In this document: in pieces, positions 1 to 7,507 of the stretch
How positions within the stretch are numbered: the first letter of the stretch is position 1
Layout: every line of letters begins with the position of its first letter
Assembly (NCBI RefSeq): GCF_000685215.1
Contig: NZ_ARYJ01000017.1
Location: forward strand, 1-51,080
From: Hyphomonas jannaschiana VP2
Lineage (GTDB): Bacteria > Pseudomonadota > Alphaproteobacteria > Caulobacterales > Hyphomonadaceae
Reading direction: 5' to 3'
DNA: 51,080 nucleotides
Notes under the pieces: generated by a model
What the model was told of the DNA's origin: nothing
Databases searched by the model: none
The model's input: only the letters and a program-made list of their open reading frames with translations
Made by a program: the position numbers and the translations under genes

Positions 1-284
1 GCGGACTTGCCGCGCACGCAGCCACAAACCGAGACAGGCACATCGCTGCCAAGGGCAGGATGTTTCCAGCGGGGAATGTGCGGCGCTTCATATGTATAGA
101 GATCATCGGGCGGCGGGGCATCAGCCAGGCAAACGAGTCTTATATTGCCGAAACAGTCCACCGCCATCAACGCTTCGCGCCCGGTGCGCGCATGCCAGCG
201 GGCGACGCGCACCAGGTTCCACACCAGCCACGGCCAGAACAGCGGCCAGACATGGTTGAAGTAGCGTTGAAGGTCAGGATGCAT
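1..284 (-). CDS. Hypothetical protein, partial (runs off the left edge)
   Basis: An open frame on the minus strand starts with ATG at 284 and stays open to the first base, so only the N-terminal 94 or so residues are present. It begins MHPDLQRYFNHVWPLFWPWL and is rich in Trp, Phe and His, with a short hydrophobic stretch near residues 13-26, then a more polar part with PPPDDLYTYEAPHIPRW. An in-frame TGA lies 13 codons upstream, so the start cannot move far. I do not recognise a family. The steady coding character on this strand and the lack of a better frame on the other support a real gene, but the missing C-terminus limits the call. Confidence 0.55.
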   Translation of the reverse strand, partial: MHPDLQRYFNHVWPLFWPWLVWNLVRVARWHARTGREALMAVDCFGNIRLVCLADAPPPDDLYTYEAPHIPRWKHPALGSDVPVSVCGCVRGKS

Positions 285-337
285 GCCCTCAAAGATGGGG
301 CCGGCCCCTATCAGACGAACTCAGACCACCCCCACCG

Positions 338-439
338 TGTCATACCGGAAAACGCGAAGCGTTTATCCGGGACCCAGTTCTGTCGCGACGACAATGTTTC
401 CGGGTCCCGGATAAGCCCTGCGGACTTTCCGCGATGACA
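338..439. repeat. REP/BIME-like inverted repeat pair
   Basis: Two 38-base arms (338-375 and 402-439) are inverted copies of each other, matching at 30 of 38 positions by eye and separated by 26 bases. Each outer end begins TGTCAT and each inner end reads TCCGGGACCC. Each arm contains its own smaller hairpin (CCGG...CCGG around a GAA centre). This is the layout of bacterial interspersed palindromic elements. It lies between the partial gene at the left edge and the end of the serine hydrolase gene. Confidence 0.6.
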
Positions 440-451
440 TGCTGAGGGTGT

Positions 452-473
452 GGGAGAGCGCCACGCCTCTCCC
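452..473 (-). terminator. Possible stem-loop after the serine hydrolase gene
   Basis: GGGAGAG (452-458) pairs with CTCTCCC (467-473) around an eight-base loop, about 20 bases beyond the stop of the minus-strand serine hydrolase gene. No run of T follows on the minus strand, so this is at best a weak or factor-dependent terminator. Confidence 0.25.
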
Positions 474-493
474 CGAACGAGACCGCAGACATG

Positions 494-1642
494 TCAGCCT
501 GCGACCACCTCGCGCAGGCATTGACCGAATAGCGGCCCGAATATCTCTTCATCCGACCTGTTCATGTAAAGCACCAGCACAGAGTCACGCGCGGGCACAT
601 AGAAGCCGGCCGTAAAGTATCCGTCGACGCCGCCCGTATGGCCAAGAACCTCCGTCCCTTCGCGGGATGTCATGATATCGAGCCCAAGACCATGCTCGCG
701 GCGCTTGCGCTCCAGAACCGGGTCGGCGGCCATGACGCGGCCAATATCCTCGAACCGGCCGCCGGGAGCCAGAAGGGCCCGCAACCAGATCACAAGATCT
801 GATGGCCGCATCATCATGCCGCCATCGGGCCCAGTATTTTCCCGCGACTCAAACATATCCGCCCACGGATCGAAGGGAGATCCGTAACCATGGATCGTAT
901 CGCCGGGCGGAAACACGGCGTCATAATATGTATGCTGTAGGCCAAGCGGCTCGATCAGCTCGGCCTGAAGCAGGCTGGCGACAGACTTGCCGCTGACGGC
1001 TTCCAGCGCCAGGGCGACAAGGTGGTAGTTCGTATTGGAATAATCATAGACCGTGCCGGGCACTTGCGTTGCGGGCAGCCCCCGAATGGCATGCAGGACG
1101 AGGGCCGGCGTGAGGCGCTGGGAAATATCCCAGTCTTCTTCGTAAAAACGTTCGCTGTAATAATCCGGCACGCCCGACGTATGGTTCAGCAGTTGACGGA
1201 TTGTCGGGTCCAGCCCCTCCGGAAGCTGCGCCATGACGGCGGGGTCCACATAAAGGCTGAGCGGCGCCTCAAGGTCGATCTGCCCTGCACCGGCCATCTT
1301 CACCGTCAGGGCCGCCATATAGGTTTTGCAGATGCTGCCTGCGCGCATCACAGACTCCATCCGGATGGGGGCCCGGGTTTCCCGGTCTTCATAGCCGCGG
1401 GTCAGGGAAATCCGCCCGTCCGGACGGTCTACCATCAGGAGGATGCCCGGAACCTCCTCAACCGGCACGGCCTCCAGCACAGCGGCCAGCCGCGCTTCCA
1501 GCGAGGCGTCCGGCAAGGCGTCTGGCGCACCAGCCGGCTCCGGCGCCGCCTTCCCTGCTGTGCAGGCCGCCAGAGGCAAGAGGCATGCGCCCCCTGCCAT
1601 GGCCAGAAGATGACGGCGGGAAAGATCAGGCGGCTGGAACAT
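494..1642 (-). CDS. Serine hydrolase, beta-lactamase/class C penicillin-binding family, lipoprotein
   Basis: A 382-residue member of the beta-lactamase-related serine hydrolases, which include esterases, D-aminopeptidases and class C-type penicillin-binding proteins. The catalytic SxxK motif is S-I-C-K at residues 103-106, the Tyr motif is YSN at 201-203, and the KTG-equivalent is HTGG near 335. The N-terminus has a twin-arginine stretch (SRRHLLAMAGG) and a lipobox ending at Cys27 (PLAAC), suggesting a Tat-exported lipoprotein. The ATG at 1642 is chosen because AGAGG lies six bases upstream and the signal peptide starts there; the frame is open further upstream but carries no signal. It is divergent from an Lrp/AsnC regulator across 107 bases, so that regulator may control it (inference). 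The substrate cannot be told from sequence. Confidence 0.85.
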   Translation of the reverse strand: MFQPPDLSRRHLLAMAGGACLLPLAACTAGKAAPEPAGAPDALPDASLEARLAAVLEAVPVEEVPGILLMVDRPDGRISLTRGYEDRETRAPIRMESVMRAGSICKTYMAALTVKMAGAGQIDLEAPLSLYVDPAVMAQLPEGLDPTIRQLLNHTSGVPDYYSERFYEEDWDISQRLTPALVLHAIRGLPATQVPGTVYDYSNTNYHLVALALEAVSGKSVASLLQAELIEPLGLQHTYYDAVFPPGDTIHGYGSPFDPWADMFESRENTGPDGGMMMRPSDLVIWLRALLAPGGRFEDIGRVMAADPVLERKRREHGLGLDIMTSREGTEVLGHTGGVDGYFTAGFYVPARDSVLVLYMNRSDEEIFGPLFGQCLREVVAG

Positions 1643-1749
1643 GCTGTACCTCTGCGGGAACTGAGTTTCCGGGAATCTACCGGAAACCAGAAGGCCAATC
1701 TCGCATATTTTGGTTGCCTGAAGGGCGATTTTCGTCGTCTCATGGAGAA

Positions 1750-2232
1750 ATGACAACGAATATCGCCACAATCACCCCTGTCGCGCTGGACTCATTCGAC
1801 CGGCACATCCTGCGCATCGTCCAGCAGGACAACCAGATGACACATGCCGAGATCGGCGCGGAGGTGGGGCTGTCCCTGTCCGCCGTGCGGCGGCGTCTCA
1901 ACCGCTTACGGCAGGATGGCGTGATCGCGAAGGACGTCTCCCTTTTGTCTCAGGACGGACTGGGCGTGCGCCTGATTGTGGCCGTGACCTTTGAGCGGGA
2001 GATCCCGGAAGCCATCGATGCCTTTGTGGCAGACATGCGCGAAACTCCGGAAGTGCTGCAGGTCTATCACGTCTCCGGTCCGCTGGATTACATCCTCGTC
2101 GTCCAGGGGCCGAGCCTTCAATGGTATGAGGCCTGGGGCAAGACCGTTCTGATGACCAATCCGAATATCCGGCGTTACGACACCCATGTCGTCTGGTCGT
2201 GCCAGAAATTCGAGACGGCCCTGCCGCTCTGA
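1750..2232 (+). CDS. Lrp/AsnC family transcriptional regulator
   Basis: A 160-residue DNA-binding regulator of the leucine-responsive/AsnC family. The N-terminal winged helix-turn-helix covers roughly residues 10-60 (DSFDRHILRIVQQDNQ, then EIGAEVGLSLSAVRRRLNRL), followed by the RAM ligand-binding fold with VYHVSGPLDYILVV. Members form dimers or octamers and respond to amino acids. The ATG at 1750 gives the usual family length of about 160. It is divergent from the serine hydrolase gene, and it converges on the citrate synthase gene with a gap of only nine bases. Its target is unknown; autoregulation plus control of the divergent hydrolase is the simplest guess. Confidence 0.88.
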   Translation: MTTNIATITPVALDSFDRHILRIVQQDNQMTHAEIGAEVGLSLSAVRRRLNRLRQDGVIAKDVSLLSQDGLGVRLIVAVTFEREIPEAIDAFVADMRETPEVLQVYHVSGPLDYILVVQGPSLQWYEAWGKTVLMTNPNIRRYDTHVVWSCQKFETALPL

Positions 2233-2241
2233 GGCTGACGC

Positions 2242-3309
2242 TCAGGCCATTTCAGGCACAGGCCCCATATAGACCGAGCGCGGGCGCACCAGGCGGCCTT
2301 CGGCGATCTGTTCGCGGGCATGGGCCGTCCAGCCGAGGATACGCCCACAGGCGAAGGTGGCGGTGAAGGCTTCGCGGGGGATCTGGAGCGCTTCCAGCAG
2401 GAGCGCGGTGGAGAACTCCACATTCGTCTCCAGCGTGCGGTTCGGATACTTTTTCGCCAGCCGTCCGAGGACGGTCTTTTCAATATGATCGGCAAAGGCG
2501 ATCCGGCCCGATGTGCCCGGCAGGCGGGCAACAGCCGCTTTCAGCGCATCGGCGCGGGGGTCGCGTACACGGTAGACCCGGTGGCCGAAGCCCATCAGGC
2601 GCTCGCCCCGTGAAAGGGCGTCATCGATCCAGCTTTCCGCATTTTCCGGCACGCCGATCTCGTCCAGCATGTCGAGCACGGGACCCGGCGCCCCGCCATG
2701 CAGCGGGCCTTTGAGGGCCGAAATGCCGCCCATCGCCGCCGAGACCAGCCCGGCCCGTGTGGAGGCAACAACGCGCGCGGCAAAGGTCGAAGCGTTCAGG
2801 CCATGATCGCAGACCGTGACGAGATAGGCGTCGAGCGCCCGGGCCTCCGCCTCCCCCGGCACTTTGCCGGTGATCATCTTCAGGAAGTCAGCAGACTGGG
2901 ACAGATCTGCCTCCGGCGCAATCGGGGCCTGACCGCGTTCACGGCGCACGGCGGCAGCCGTGAAGACCGGCCCGGCCGCAGCAAGGCGGATCGCCGAGTC
3001 GAGACTCTCATCGTCTTCCAGCAGCGACCAGCCCGTGCGGAGGAAACGGATGATGTCGAGCCCATCCGGAATCTGCGTGACGAGACGGAACGCATCCACC
3101 CGCGCGGCGCCGAGCCGGGCGCCGAGGTCTGCCACATCCGGCAGGTCATCAAAGAAGCCCTGCCACAAAAGGTGCGCGGCATCTTCATAGGCCATCGAGG
3201 CAGCGAGCAGCTGAACCGGCCAGCCGCGGATGACCAGGCGGCCATTCTGCCCGTCCACATCCGACAGGATGGTTTCAGCGGCGACAACATTTTCCAGACC
3301 GGAATCCAT
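2242..3309 (-). CDS. Citrate synthase family protein
   Basis: A 355-residue enzyme of the citrate/2-methylcitrate synthase family, which condenses acetyl- or propionyl-CoA with oxaloacetate. Family landmarks are DHGLNASTFAARV (His169), GPLHGG (His204), FGHRVYRVRDPR (His243) and the C-terminal RPRSVYMGP. The position usually held by the catalytic Asp (NVDF in typical enzymes) is Glu298 here (TNVEFS). The protein is shorter than the roughly 430-residue hexameric type and lacks its N-terminal extension. A strong ribosome site (GAAGGAG) precedes the ATG. It is divergent, across 80 bases, from a second citrate synthase carrying a DNA-binding domain, so the two probably act or are controlled together. 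It may not be the main citrate synthase of the cell; 2-methylcitrate or another acyl substrate is possible. Confidence 0.85.
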   Translation of the reverse strand: MDSGLENVVAAETILSDVDGQNGRLVIRGWPVQLLAASMAYEDAAHLLWQGFFDDLPDVADLGARLGAARVDAFRLVTQIPDGLDIIRFLRTGWSLLEDDESLDSAIRLAAAGPVFTAAAVRRERGQAPIAPEADLSQSADFLKMITGKVPGEAEARALDAYLVTVCDHGLNASTFAARVVASTRAGLVSAAMGGISALKGPLHGGAPGPVLDMLDEIGVPENAESWIDDALSRGERLMGFGHRVYRVRDPRADALKAAVARLPGTSGRIAFADHIEKTVLGRLAKKYPNRTLETNVEFSTALLLEALQIPREAFTATFACGRILGWTAHAREQIAEGRLVRPRSVYMGPVPEMA

Positions 3310-3345
3310 TTTCGATCTCCTTCAATTATTTCGCCGTTCATGTCG

Positions 3346-3386
3346 CGCTAGGGCTAGCGTTCGTCAATCTTGATCAATATAATCAA
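3346..3386. promoter_or_regulatory. Two dyads in the divergent citrate synthase promoter region
   Basis: Between the two citrate synthase genes lie CGCTAG-GG-CTAGCG (3346-3359, perfect six-base arms) and TTGAT-seven bases-ATCAA (3370-3386). The second ends three bases before the ATG of the plus-strand gene, which has no recognisable ribosome site. Both are plausible operators, perhaps for the DNA-binding domain encoded next door, but that is inference. Confidence 0.4.
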
Positions 3387-3389
3387 CAT

Positions 3390-4523
3390 ATGAGCTGGAT
3401 TGGACGAGACGACGCGCTGGAGGCGCTGGGCGTGAAACCCCAGACGCTTTACGCCTATGTGAGCCGGGGGCTGATCGCCTCGCGGCCGGACGAGACCGAC
3501 CCGCGCGCGAGCGTCTATTCCGCCGCAGACATTGCAGGCCTGGTGAAACGCCGGCGCAGCGGACGCGGCCGTCAGGCCATCGCCAGCGCCGCCATTTCCT
3601 GGGGTGACCCGGTGATGGAAACCGCCATCACCACGGTGCGGGACGGCAAGCTGATCTATCGCGGAAAAGATGCCGTGAAGCTGGCCGCGGACGCCACGCT
3701 GGAGGAAGCCGCCGCGCTTTTGTGGCAGGCGCCCGCCCCCTCGCCCAGCCGCCCGGCCACAGGAAAAGAGGCGGCAGGAGACACCGGCAAGGCCAGGCTG
3801 CTCGCCTTTCTGGCCGACCGGGCAGCCCATGATCCACCCAGCTTCGGGCGCGGCAGCGCGGCCTTGTCAGAGGACGGGGCACAATTGCTGGCCGGCGTCT
3901 GCACGGCCGTAACGGGCACAGGCGGACGCGGCTTCTATCACCAGCGCCTTGGCCGGCACTGGGGCCTCTCGCCCGGGGGGACGGACCTCTTGCGCCGCGC
4001 GCTGGTGCTGGTGGCAGACCATGAGCTGAACCCGTCGACCTTTGCCGCGCGGGTCGCCGCCTCGACCGGGGCGCCGCTGGCCGCGTGCGCGCTGGCAGGC
4101 TGCGCGGCGCTGACCGGGCCGCTGCATGGCGAGGCGTCCGCCCGGGCGCTTGCCTATCTGAGGCTGGCAATGAAGGACGGGCCGCAAGCGGCGCTCTCCG
4201 GCATTGCCGCAAGGGGCGAACGCATCCCGGCCGTCGGCCACACGCTGTACCCATCGGGGGATCCGCGCGCGGCAGCCCTGATCCGCTGGATGAAGCCCGC
4301 CCCTGCCCTGAAGCGGGCGATCAAGGCCGCTGAAGCCGCGAGCGGGGAAGCCGCCAATGTCGACATGGCGCTGGCCGCCCTGTCCGTGCAACTCGATTTG
4401 CCGGAGGATGCGCCCTTCCTGATCTTTGCCAGCGGGCGCATGGCAGGCTGGATCGCGCATGCGATCGAGCAACAGGGAAGCGGCCGGCTCATTCGTCCGA
4501 GGGCGAATTATACCGGCGGCTGA
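3390..4523 (+). CDS. Citrate synthase family protein with N-terminal helix-turn-helix domain
   Basis: A 377-residue fusion. Residues 1-55 resemble a MerR/excisionase-type winged helix-turn-helix (GRDDALEALGVKPQTLYAYV, then SRGLIASRP and YSAADIAGLVKRR). Residues 65-377 form a citrate synthase fold with His211 (ADHELNPSTFAARV), His246 (GPLHGE), His284 (VGHTLYPSGDPRA) and Asp325 (ANVDM), so all four key positions are kept. The C-terminus RLIRPRANYTG is typical of the family. No ribosome site precedes the ATG, and a dyad abuts it, so leaderless translation is possible. It may be an enzyme that also binds DNA, or a sensor that uses the synthase fold to read acyl-CoA or oxaloacetate and regulates the divergent citrate synthase. 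The architecture occurs in databases as a citrate synthase variant, but its role is not established. Confidence 0.82.
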   Translation: MSWIGRDDALEALGVKPQTLYAYVSRGLIASRPDETDPRASVYSAADIAGLVKRRRSGRGRQAIASAAISWGDPVMETAITTVRDGKLIYRGKDAVKLAADATLEEAAALLWQAPAPSPSRPATGKEAAGDTGKARLLAFLADRAAHDPPSFGRGSAALSEDGAQLLAGVCTAVTGTGGRGFYHQRLGRHWGLSPGGTDLLRRALVLVADHELNPSTFAARVAASTGAPLAACALAGCAALTGPLHGEASARALAYLRLAMKDGPQAALSGIAARGERIPAVGHTLYPSGDPRAAALIRWMKPAPALKRAIKAAEAASGEAANVDMALAALSVQLDLPEDAPFLIFASGRMAGWIAHAIEQQGSGRLIRPRANYTGG

Positions 4524-4529
4524 ACCCGT

Positions 4530-6500
4530 TTAGGCGATCCGCTTTTTCACTTCGGTCACAACCGCCTGCGCCGTAATGCCGAACTTCTTGTAGAGATCGG
4601 TGTAAGGCGCAGAGGCACCGAAGCTGTTCATGCCGACAAAGCCGCCATCTTCGCCGATCCAGCGGTCCCAGCCAAAGCGGACACCGGCTTCGACCGCCAC
4701 GCGCGGCGCGGTGCCAAGAACGGACTTCTTGTAATTGCCGTGCTGCTGTTCGAACAGTTCGAGGCAGGGACAGGAAACGACGCGCGCCGCGATGCCGTCT
4801 TCGGCCAGCATGGCCTGGGCTTCGAGGGCAATCTCGACTTCCGACCCGGTCGCCAGAATGGTCGCCTGCGCCTTGCCCTTGCAGTCGGACAGGACATAAG
4901 CACCCTTGGAGGACAAATTATCGTCCGTATGCGTGGTGCGGGCCGGAGCAACGCCCTGACGCGTCAGCGCCATGGTGGACGGGCCGGTCTCGTTGGCGAT
5001 GGCGAGTTCCCAGCACTCCGCCGTTTCCACGCCGTCCGCCGGGCGGAAGACCAGCATGTTCGGCATCGCGCGCAGCGAGGCGATATGCTCGACCGGCTGG
5101 TGCGTCGGACCGTCTTCGCCGAGGCCGATGGAGTCGTGCGTCATGACATGCACAACGCGCGTACCCATCAGGGCGCCGAGACGGATGGCGCCGCGCGAAT
5201 AGTCCGCAAACACCAGGAAGGTGCCGGAATATGGCAGGATACCGCCGTGCAGCGCCATGCCGTTCATCGCCGCCGCCATGCCATGCTCGCGCACGCCATA
5301 GTGTACGTACCGGCCAGCCCAGTTCTTCGGCGTCATCGGCTCTGTATGGCTGGTCTTGGTGTTGTTGGACCCGGTGAGGTCGGCCGAACCGCCGACCATT
5401 TCCGGCACGAGATGCGTCAGCACTTCGAGCGCTGCGCCGCTCCACTGGCGGGTGGCTTTCTTCTCGCCGCCTTCGGCAACCGCCTTCTTGTGCTTGTTGA
5501 TCGCCTTGGCGATGTTCTTCGGCAGCCGGCCGGTCATGGCGGCATTGAACTCGCCCTTGTGATCGGACGCCGCGAGGCGCTTCTTCCAGGCCTCATGCTC
5601 CTTCTTCGAGCGCTCGCCGGCTTTCAGCCAGGCTTTCTCGATCGCGGCCGGCACTTCGAAGGGCGGGTATTTCCAGCCGATATTTTCGCGGATGCCTGCG
5701 ACTTCCTCAGCGCCGTAGGGGCCGCCATGGGCCTTGCCGGTGCCGGCAATTTTCGGCGCGCCGTAGCCGATGATGGTCTTCATGGCCAGCATGACCGGCT
5801 TTTTCTGCTTCTTCGCCCAGGTCAGCGCAGCCTCGACGGCCTTTTCGTCATGGCCGTCGACTTTCTTGGTGACCCAGCCAGAGGCTTCGAAACGGGCGCA
5901 CTGGTCGGTATTGTCGGAAAGATCCGTGCCGCCATCGATGGTGACGGAATTGTCGTCGAAGAGAACGATCAGCTTGTTCAGTTTCAGGTGTCCGGCCAGC
6001 GTGATCGCTTCCTGGCTGATGCCTTCCATCAGGCAGCCATCGCCGGCGATGACATAGGTATGGTGATCGACGAGGTCATCACCGAAGCGCGCGTTCAGGT
6101 GACGCTCTGCCATCGCCATGCCGACAGCGGTGGCGATGCCCTGCCCCAGCGGGCCGGTGGTGGTCTCAACGCCCGGGGTGACGAAGTTTTCCGGGTGGCC
6201 CGGCGTCTTCGCGCCCAGCTGGCGGAAATTGCGGATGTCGTCGCGGCTGACAGATTTGTAGCCGGTCAGGTGCAGCAGCGAATAGATCAGCATCGAGCCG
6301 TGGCCGGCCGACAGGACGAACCGGTCGCGGTCTGCCCAGGCCGGGTCTGCCGGGTCGAATTTCAGGAATTTGCGGAACAGCACAGTGGCTGCATCCGCCA
6401 TGCCCAGCGGCAGGCCGACATGGCCTGATTTGGCGGCTTCCACCGCATCCATGGATAGGGCACGAACGGCATTTGCCATGTCCCGGTTGGTTACAGCCAT
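4530..6500 (-). CDS. tkt: Transketolase
   Basis: A 656-residue thiamine-diphosphate enzyme of the pentose phosphate pathway and central carbon metabolism; it moves two-carbon ketol units between sugar phosphates in the cytoplasm. The thiamine-diphosphate motif begins GDGCLMEGISQEA, and the pyrimidine-domain signature HDSIGLGEDGPTHQPVEH is intact. Length matches the family. GGGAG lies about ten bases before the ATG. It is divergent from the DUF4164-zapA genes, with a strong palindrome between them, and converges on the HTH-citrate synthase gene with a six-base gap. The gap and pgk genes, often beside tkt in alphaproteobacteria, are about 25 kb away here. Confidence 0.97.
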   Translation of the reverse strand: MAVTNRDMANAVRALSMDAVEAAKSGHVGLPLGMADAATVLFRKFLKFDPADPAWADRDRFVLSAGHGSMLIYSLLHLTGYKSVSRDDIRNFRQLGAKTPGHPENFVTPGVETTTGPLGQGIATAVGMAMAERHLNARFGDDLVDHHTYVIAGDGCLMEGISQEAITLAGHLKLNKLIVLFDDNSVTIDGGTDLSDNTDQCARFEASGWVTKKVDGHDEKAVEAALTWAKKQKKPVMLAMKTIIGYGAPKIAGTGKAHGGPYGAEEVAGIRENIGWKYPPFEVPAAIEKAWLKAGERSKKEHEAWKKRLAASDHKGEFNAAMTGRLPKNIAKAINKHKKAVAEGGEKKATRQWSGAALEVLTHLVPEMVGGSADLTGSNNTKTSHTEPMTPKNWAGRYVHYGVREHGMAAAMNGMALHGGILPYSGTFLVFADYSRGAIRLGALMGTRVVHVMTHDSIGLGEDGPTHQPVEHIASLRAMPNMLVFRPADGVETAECWELAIANETGPSTMALTRQGVAPARTTHTDDNLSSKGAYVLSDCKGKAQATILATGSEVEIALEAQAMLAEDGIAARVVSCPCLELFEQQHGNYKKSVLGTAPRVAVEAGVRFGWDRWIGEDGGFVGMNSFGASAPYTDLYKKFGITAQAVVTEVKKRIA

Positions 6501-6550
6501 TCTGCTGATCTCCCTCAGTCGCTCCGGAAGTGTGCTAGGCCAGACTCCCG

Positions 6551-6579
6551 CAGCTACGTCAAGCCGCTTGGCGTAGCTG
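6551..6579. promoter_or_regulatory. Long inverted repeat in the tkt / DUF4164 divergent region
   Basis: Arms of 13 bases (6551-6563 and 6567-6579) match except for one position and are separated by CCG. The left arm starts CAGCTACG and the right ends CGTAGCTG. It sits 51 bases upstream of tkt and 25 bases upstream of the DUF4164 start. It could be an operator for a dimeric regulator or a hairpin in the DUF4164-zapA leader. No U-run follows on either strand, so a simple terminator is unlikely. Confidence 0.45.
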
Positions 6580-6604
6580 CGTATTGAGTTTAAGCCTTGG
6601 TTTC

Positions 6605-6874
6605 ATGAGCGACATCGACCGCGAATCGCGCCGCCTCGATGCGGCCATCCGGCGCCTGGAGGGGGCCGTGGACGGCTTGCTGGCGCGCGCCGGTGATCCT
6701 GATGTGGTCGCCGCAGAAATGGCAGCGCTTGTGTCTGACCGGGAAAGACTGGCCGAGGAACTCGACGCCTCCCTTGCCCGCGAGACCGAATTGCAGGCCC
6801 TGGCAGACGAAGCCAGCTCGGCCCTTGGCGCCGCGATTGAGGAAGTCCGCGCCGCCCTCGGCAAGGAGGGCTGA
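6605..6874 (+). CDS. DUF4164-type coiled-coil protein upstream of zapA
   Basis: An 89-residue acidic, Ala/Glu/Arg-rich protein predicted to be almost entirely coiled coil, with heptad-like runs (RRLDAAIRRLEGAVDGLL, ERLAEELDASLARETELQAL). Small proteins of this kind, annotated DUF4164, commonly precede zapA in alphaproteobacteria. The ATG at 6605 is preferred over a TTG seven codons upstream because it begins the conserved SDIDRESRRLD segment. Its stop is four bases before zapA, so the two are co-transcribed and probably coupled. A role with ZapA at the division site is inferred from position only. Confidence 0.75.
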   Translation: MSDIDRESRRLDAAIRRLEGAVDGLLARAGDPDVVAAEMAALVSDRERLAEELDASLARETELQALADEASSALGAAIEEVRAALGKEG

Positions 6875-6878
6875 CGGC

Positions 6879-7187
6879 ATGGCCAAGGCCGACATCACCT
6901 TGCGCGGCCGGAACTATTCCATCGCCTGCGCGCCCGGACAGGAGGCGCGGATTGTCGCGCTGTCACAGCAGCTGGATGCACGGGTGAAGCATATTGCCAG
7001 CGCCGTCGGCGACATCGGGGAAGACCGGTTGCTGCTGATTACCGCGCTCGCCCTGCTGGACGAACTGGATTCCGCGCGGCGCACCGGCGGGTCCTCCCCT
7101 GCTGCGGAGCAAAAGGCAGCGGAGGCCATGGCGTCGGTGTCCGAGCGGATCGAGGCGCTTGCCGCCCGGCTGGAATCCGGCGGCTGA
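6879..7187 (+). CDS. zapA: Cell division protein ZapA
   Basis: A 102-residue ZapA family protein. ZapA binds FtsZ and bundles its filaments at the division ring in the cytoplasm. The N-terminal globular part (residues 1-45, ITLRGRNYSIACAPGQEARI) and the following helical part (SQQLDARVKHIASAVG, then LLLITALALLDELDSAR) fit the family. The C-terminal third is Ala/Glu-rich coiled coil. A strong AAGGAGGG site lies eight bases before the ATG, inside the end of the upstream gene. A structured segment follows immediately after the stop. Confidence 0.9.
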   Translation: MAKADITLRGRNYSIACAPGQEARIVALSQQLDARVKHIASAVGDIGEDRLLLITALALLDELDSARRTGGSSPAAEQKAAEAMASVSERIEALAARLESGG

Positions 7188-7238
7188 GGCGAGACAGGCC
7201 GGGCGCGACGCTTTCGCGCCTGTCCCCCGGGCCTCGCC
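7188..7238 (+). other. Nested stem-loop directly after zapA
   Basis: GGCGAG (7188-7193) pairs with CTCGCC (7233-7238), and inside it GACAGGC (7193-7199) pairs with GCCTGTC (7218-7224). The fold starts at the base after the zapA stop. No T-run follows. It may act as a processing site, attenuator or partial terminator before the HIG1 gene. It is too short to be a 6S RNA gene, which follows zapA in many proteobacteria. Confidence 0.35.
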
Positions 7239-7282
7239 AGCCTATATTAGAGTGATTACAAGGCCGGAAAGGCGGACACGAC

Positions 7283-7489
7283 ATGCAATTGCTGATTACC
7301 ATTCTGTTTTACGGCGCCCTGGCGGCCCTGCTGGTCGTGCTGGGCCTCGGCATCGCCAATCTGGCCCGCACGGACGAGAACCAGCCGAGCCGCTCCAACA
7401 AGCTGATGCGGCTGCGCGTTTTCATTCAGGCGATTGTGATCGCGCTTCTCGTGATCATCGGCTTCATGGCCGGCGCCATTCATTTCTGA
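7283..7489 (+). CDS. HIG1 domain (hypoxia-induced family) small membrane protein
   Basis: A 68-residue inner membrane protein with two membrane helices (about residues 3-26 and 45-66) joined by a short loop containing RSNKLMRLRVFIQA. That loop is the hallmark of the HIG1 family, whose mitochondrial relatives associate with respiratory supercomplexes. Bacterial members are small proteins of unclear role, often near respiratory or cobalamin genes. An AAAGGCGG-like site precedes the ATG. It ends 18 bases before the cobalamin adenosyltransferase gene and is probably co-transcribed with it. Confidence 0.8.
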   Translation: MQLLITILFYGALAALLVVLGLGIANLARTDENQPSRSNKLMRLRVFIQAIVIALLVIIGFMAGAIHF

Positions 7490-7507
7490 CATGCCTGAGG
7501 AGACCCC

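Noticed and set aside
4740..6428. A 562-codon plus-strand frame opposite tkt
   Set aside because: Antisense to a complete transketolase, with no start site or domain support.
7188..7282. 6S RNA gene after zapA
   Set aside because: The gap is only 95 bases and lacks room for a 6S-sized RNA.
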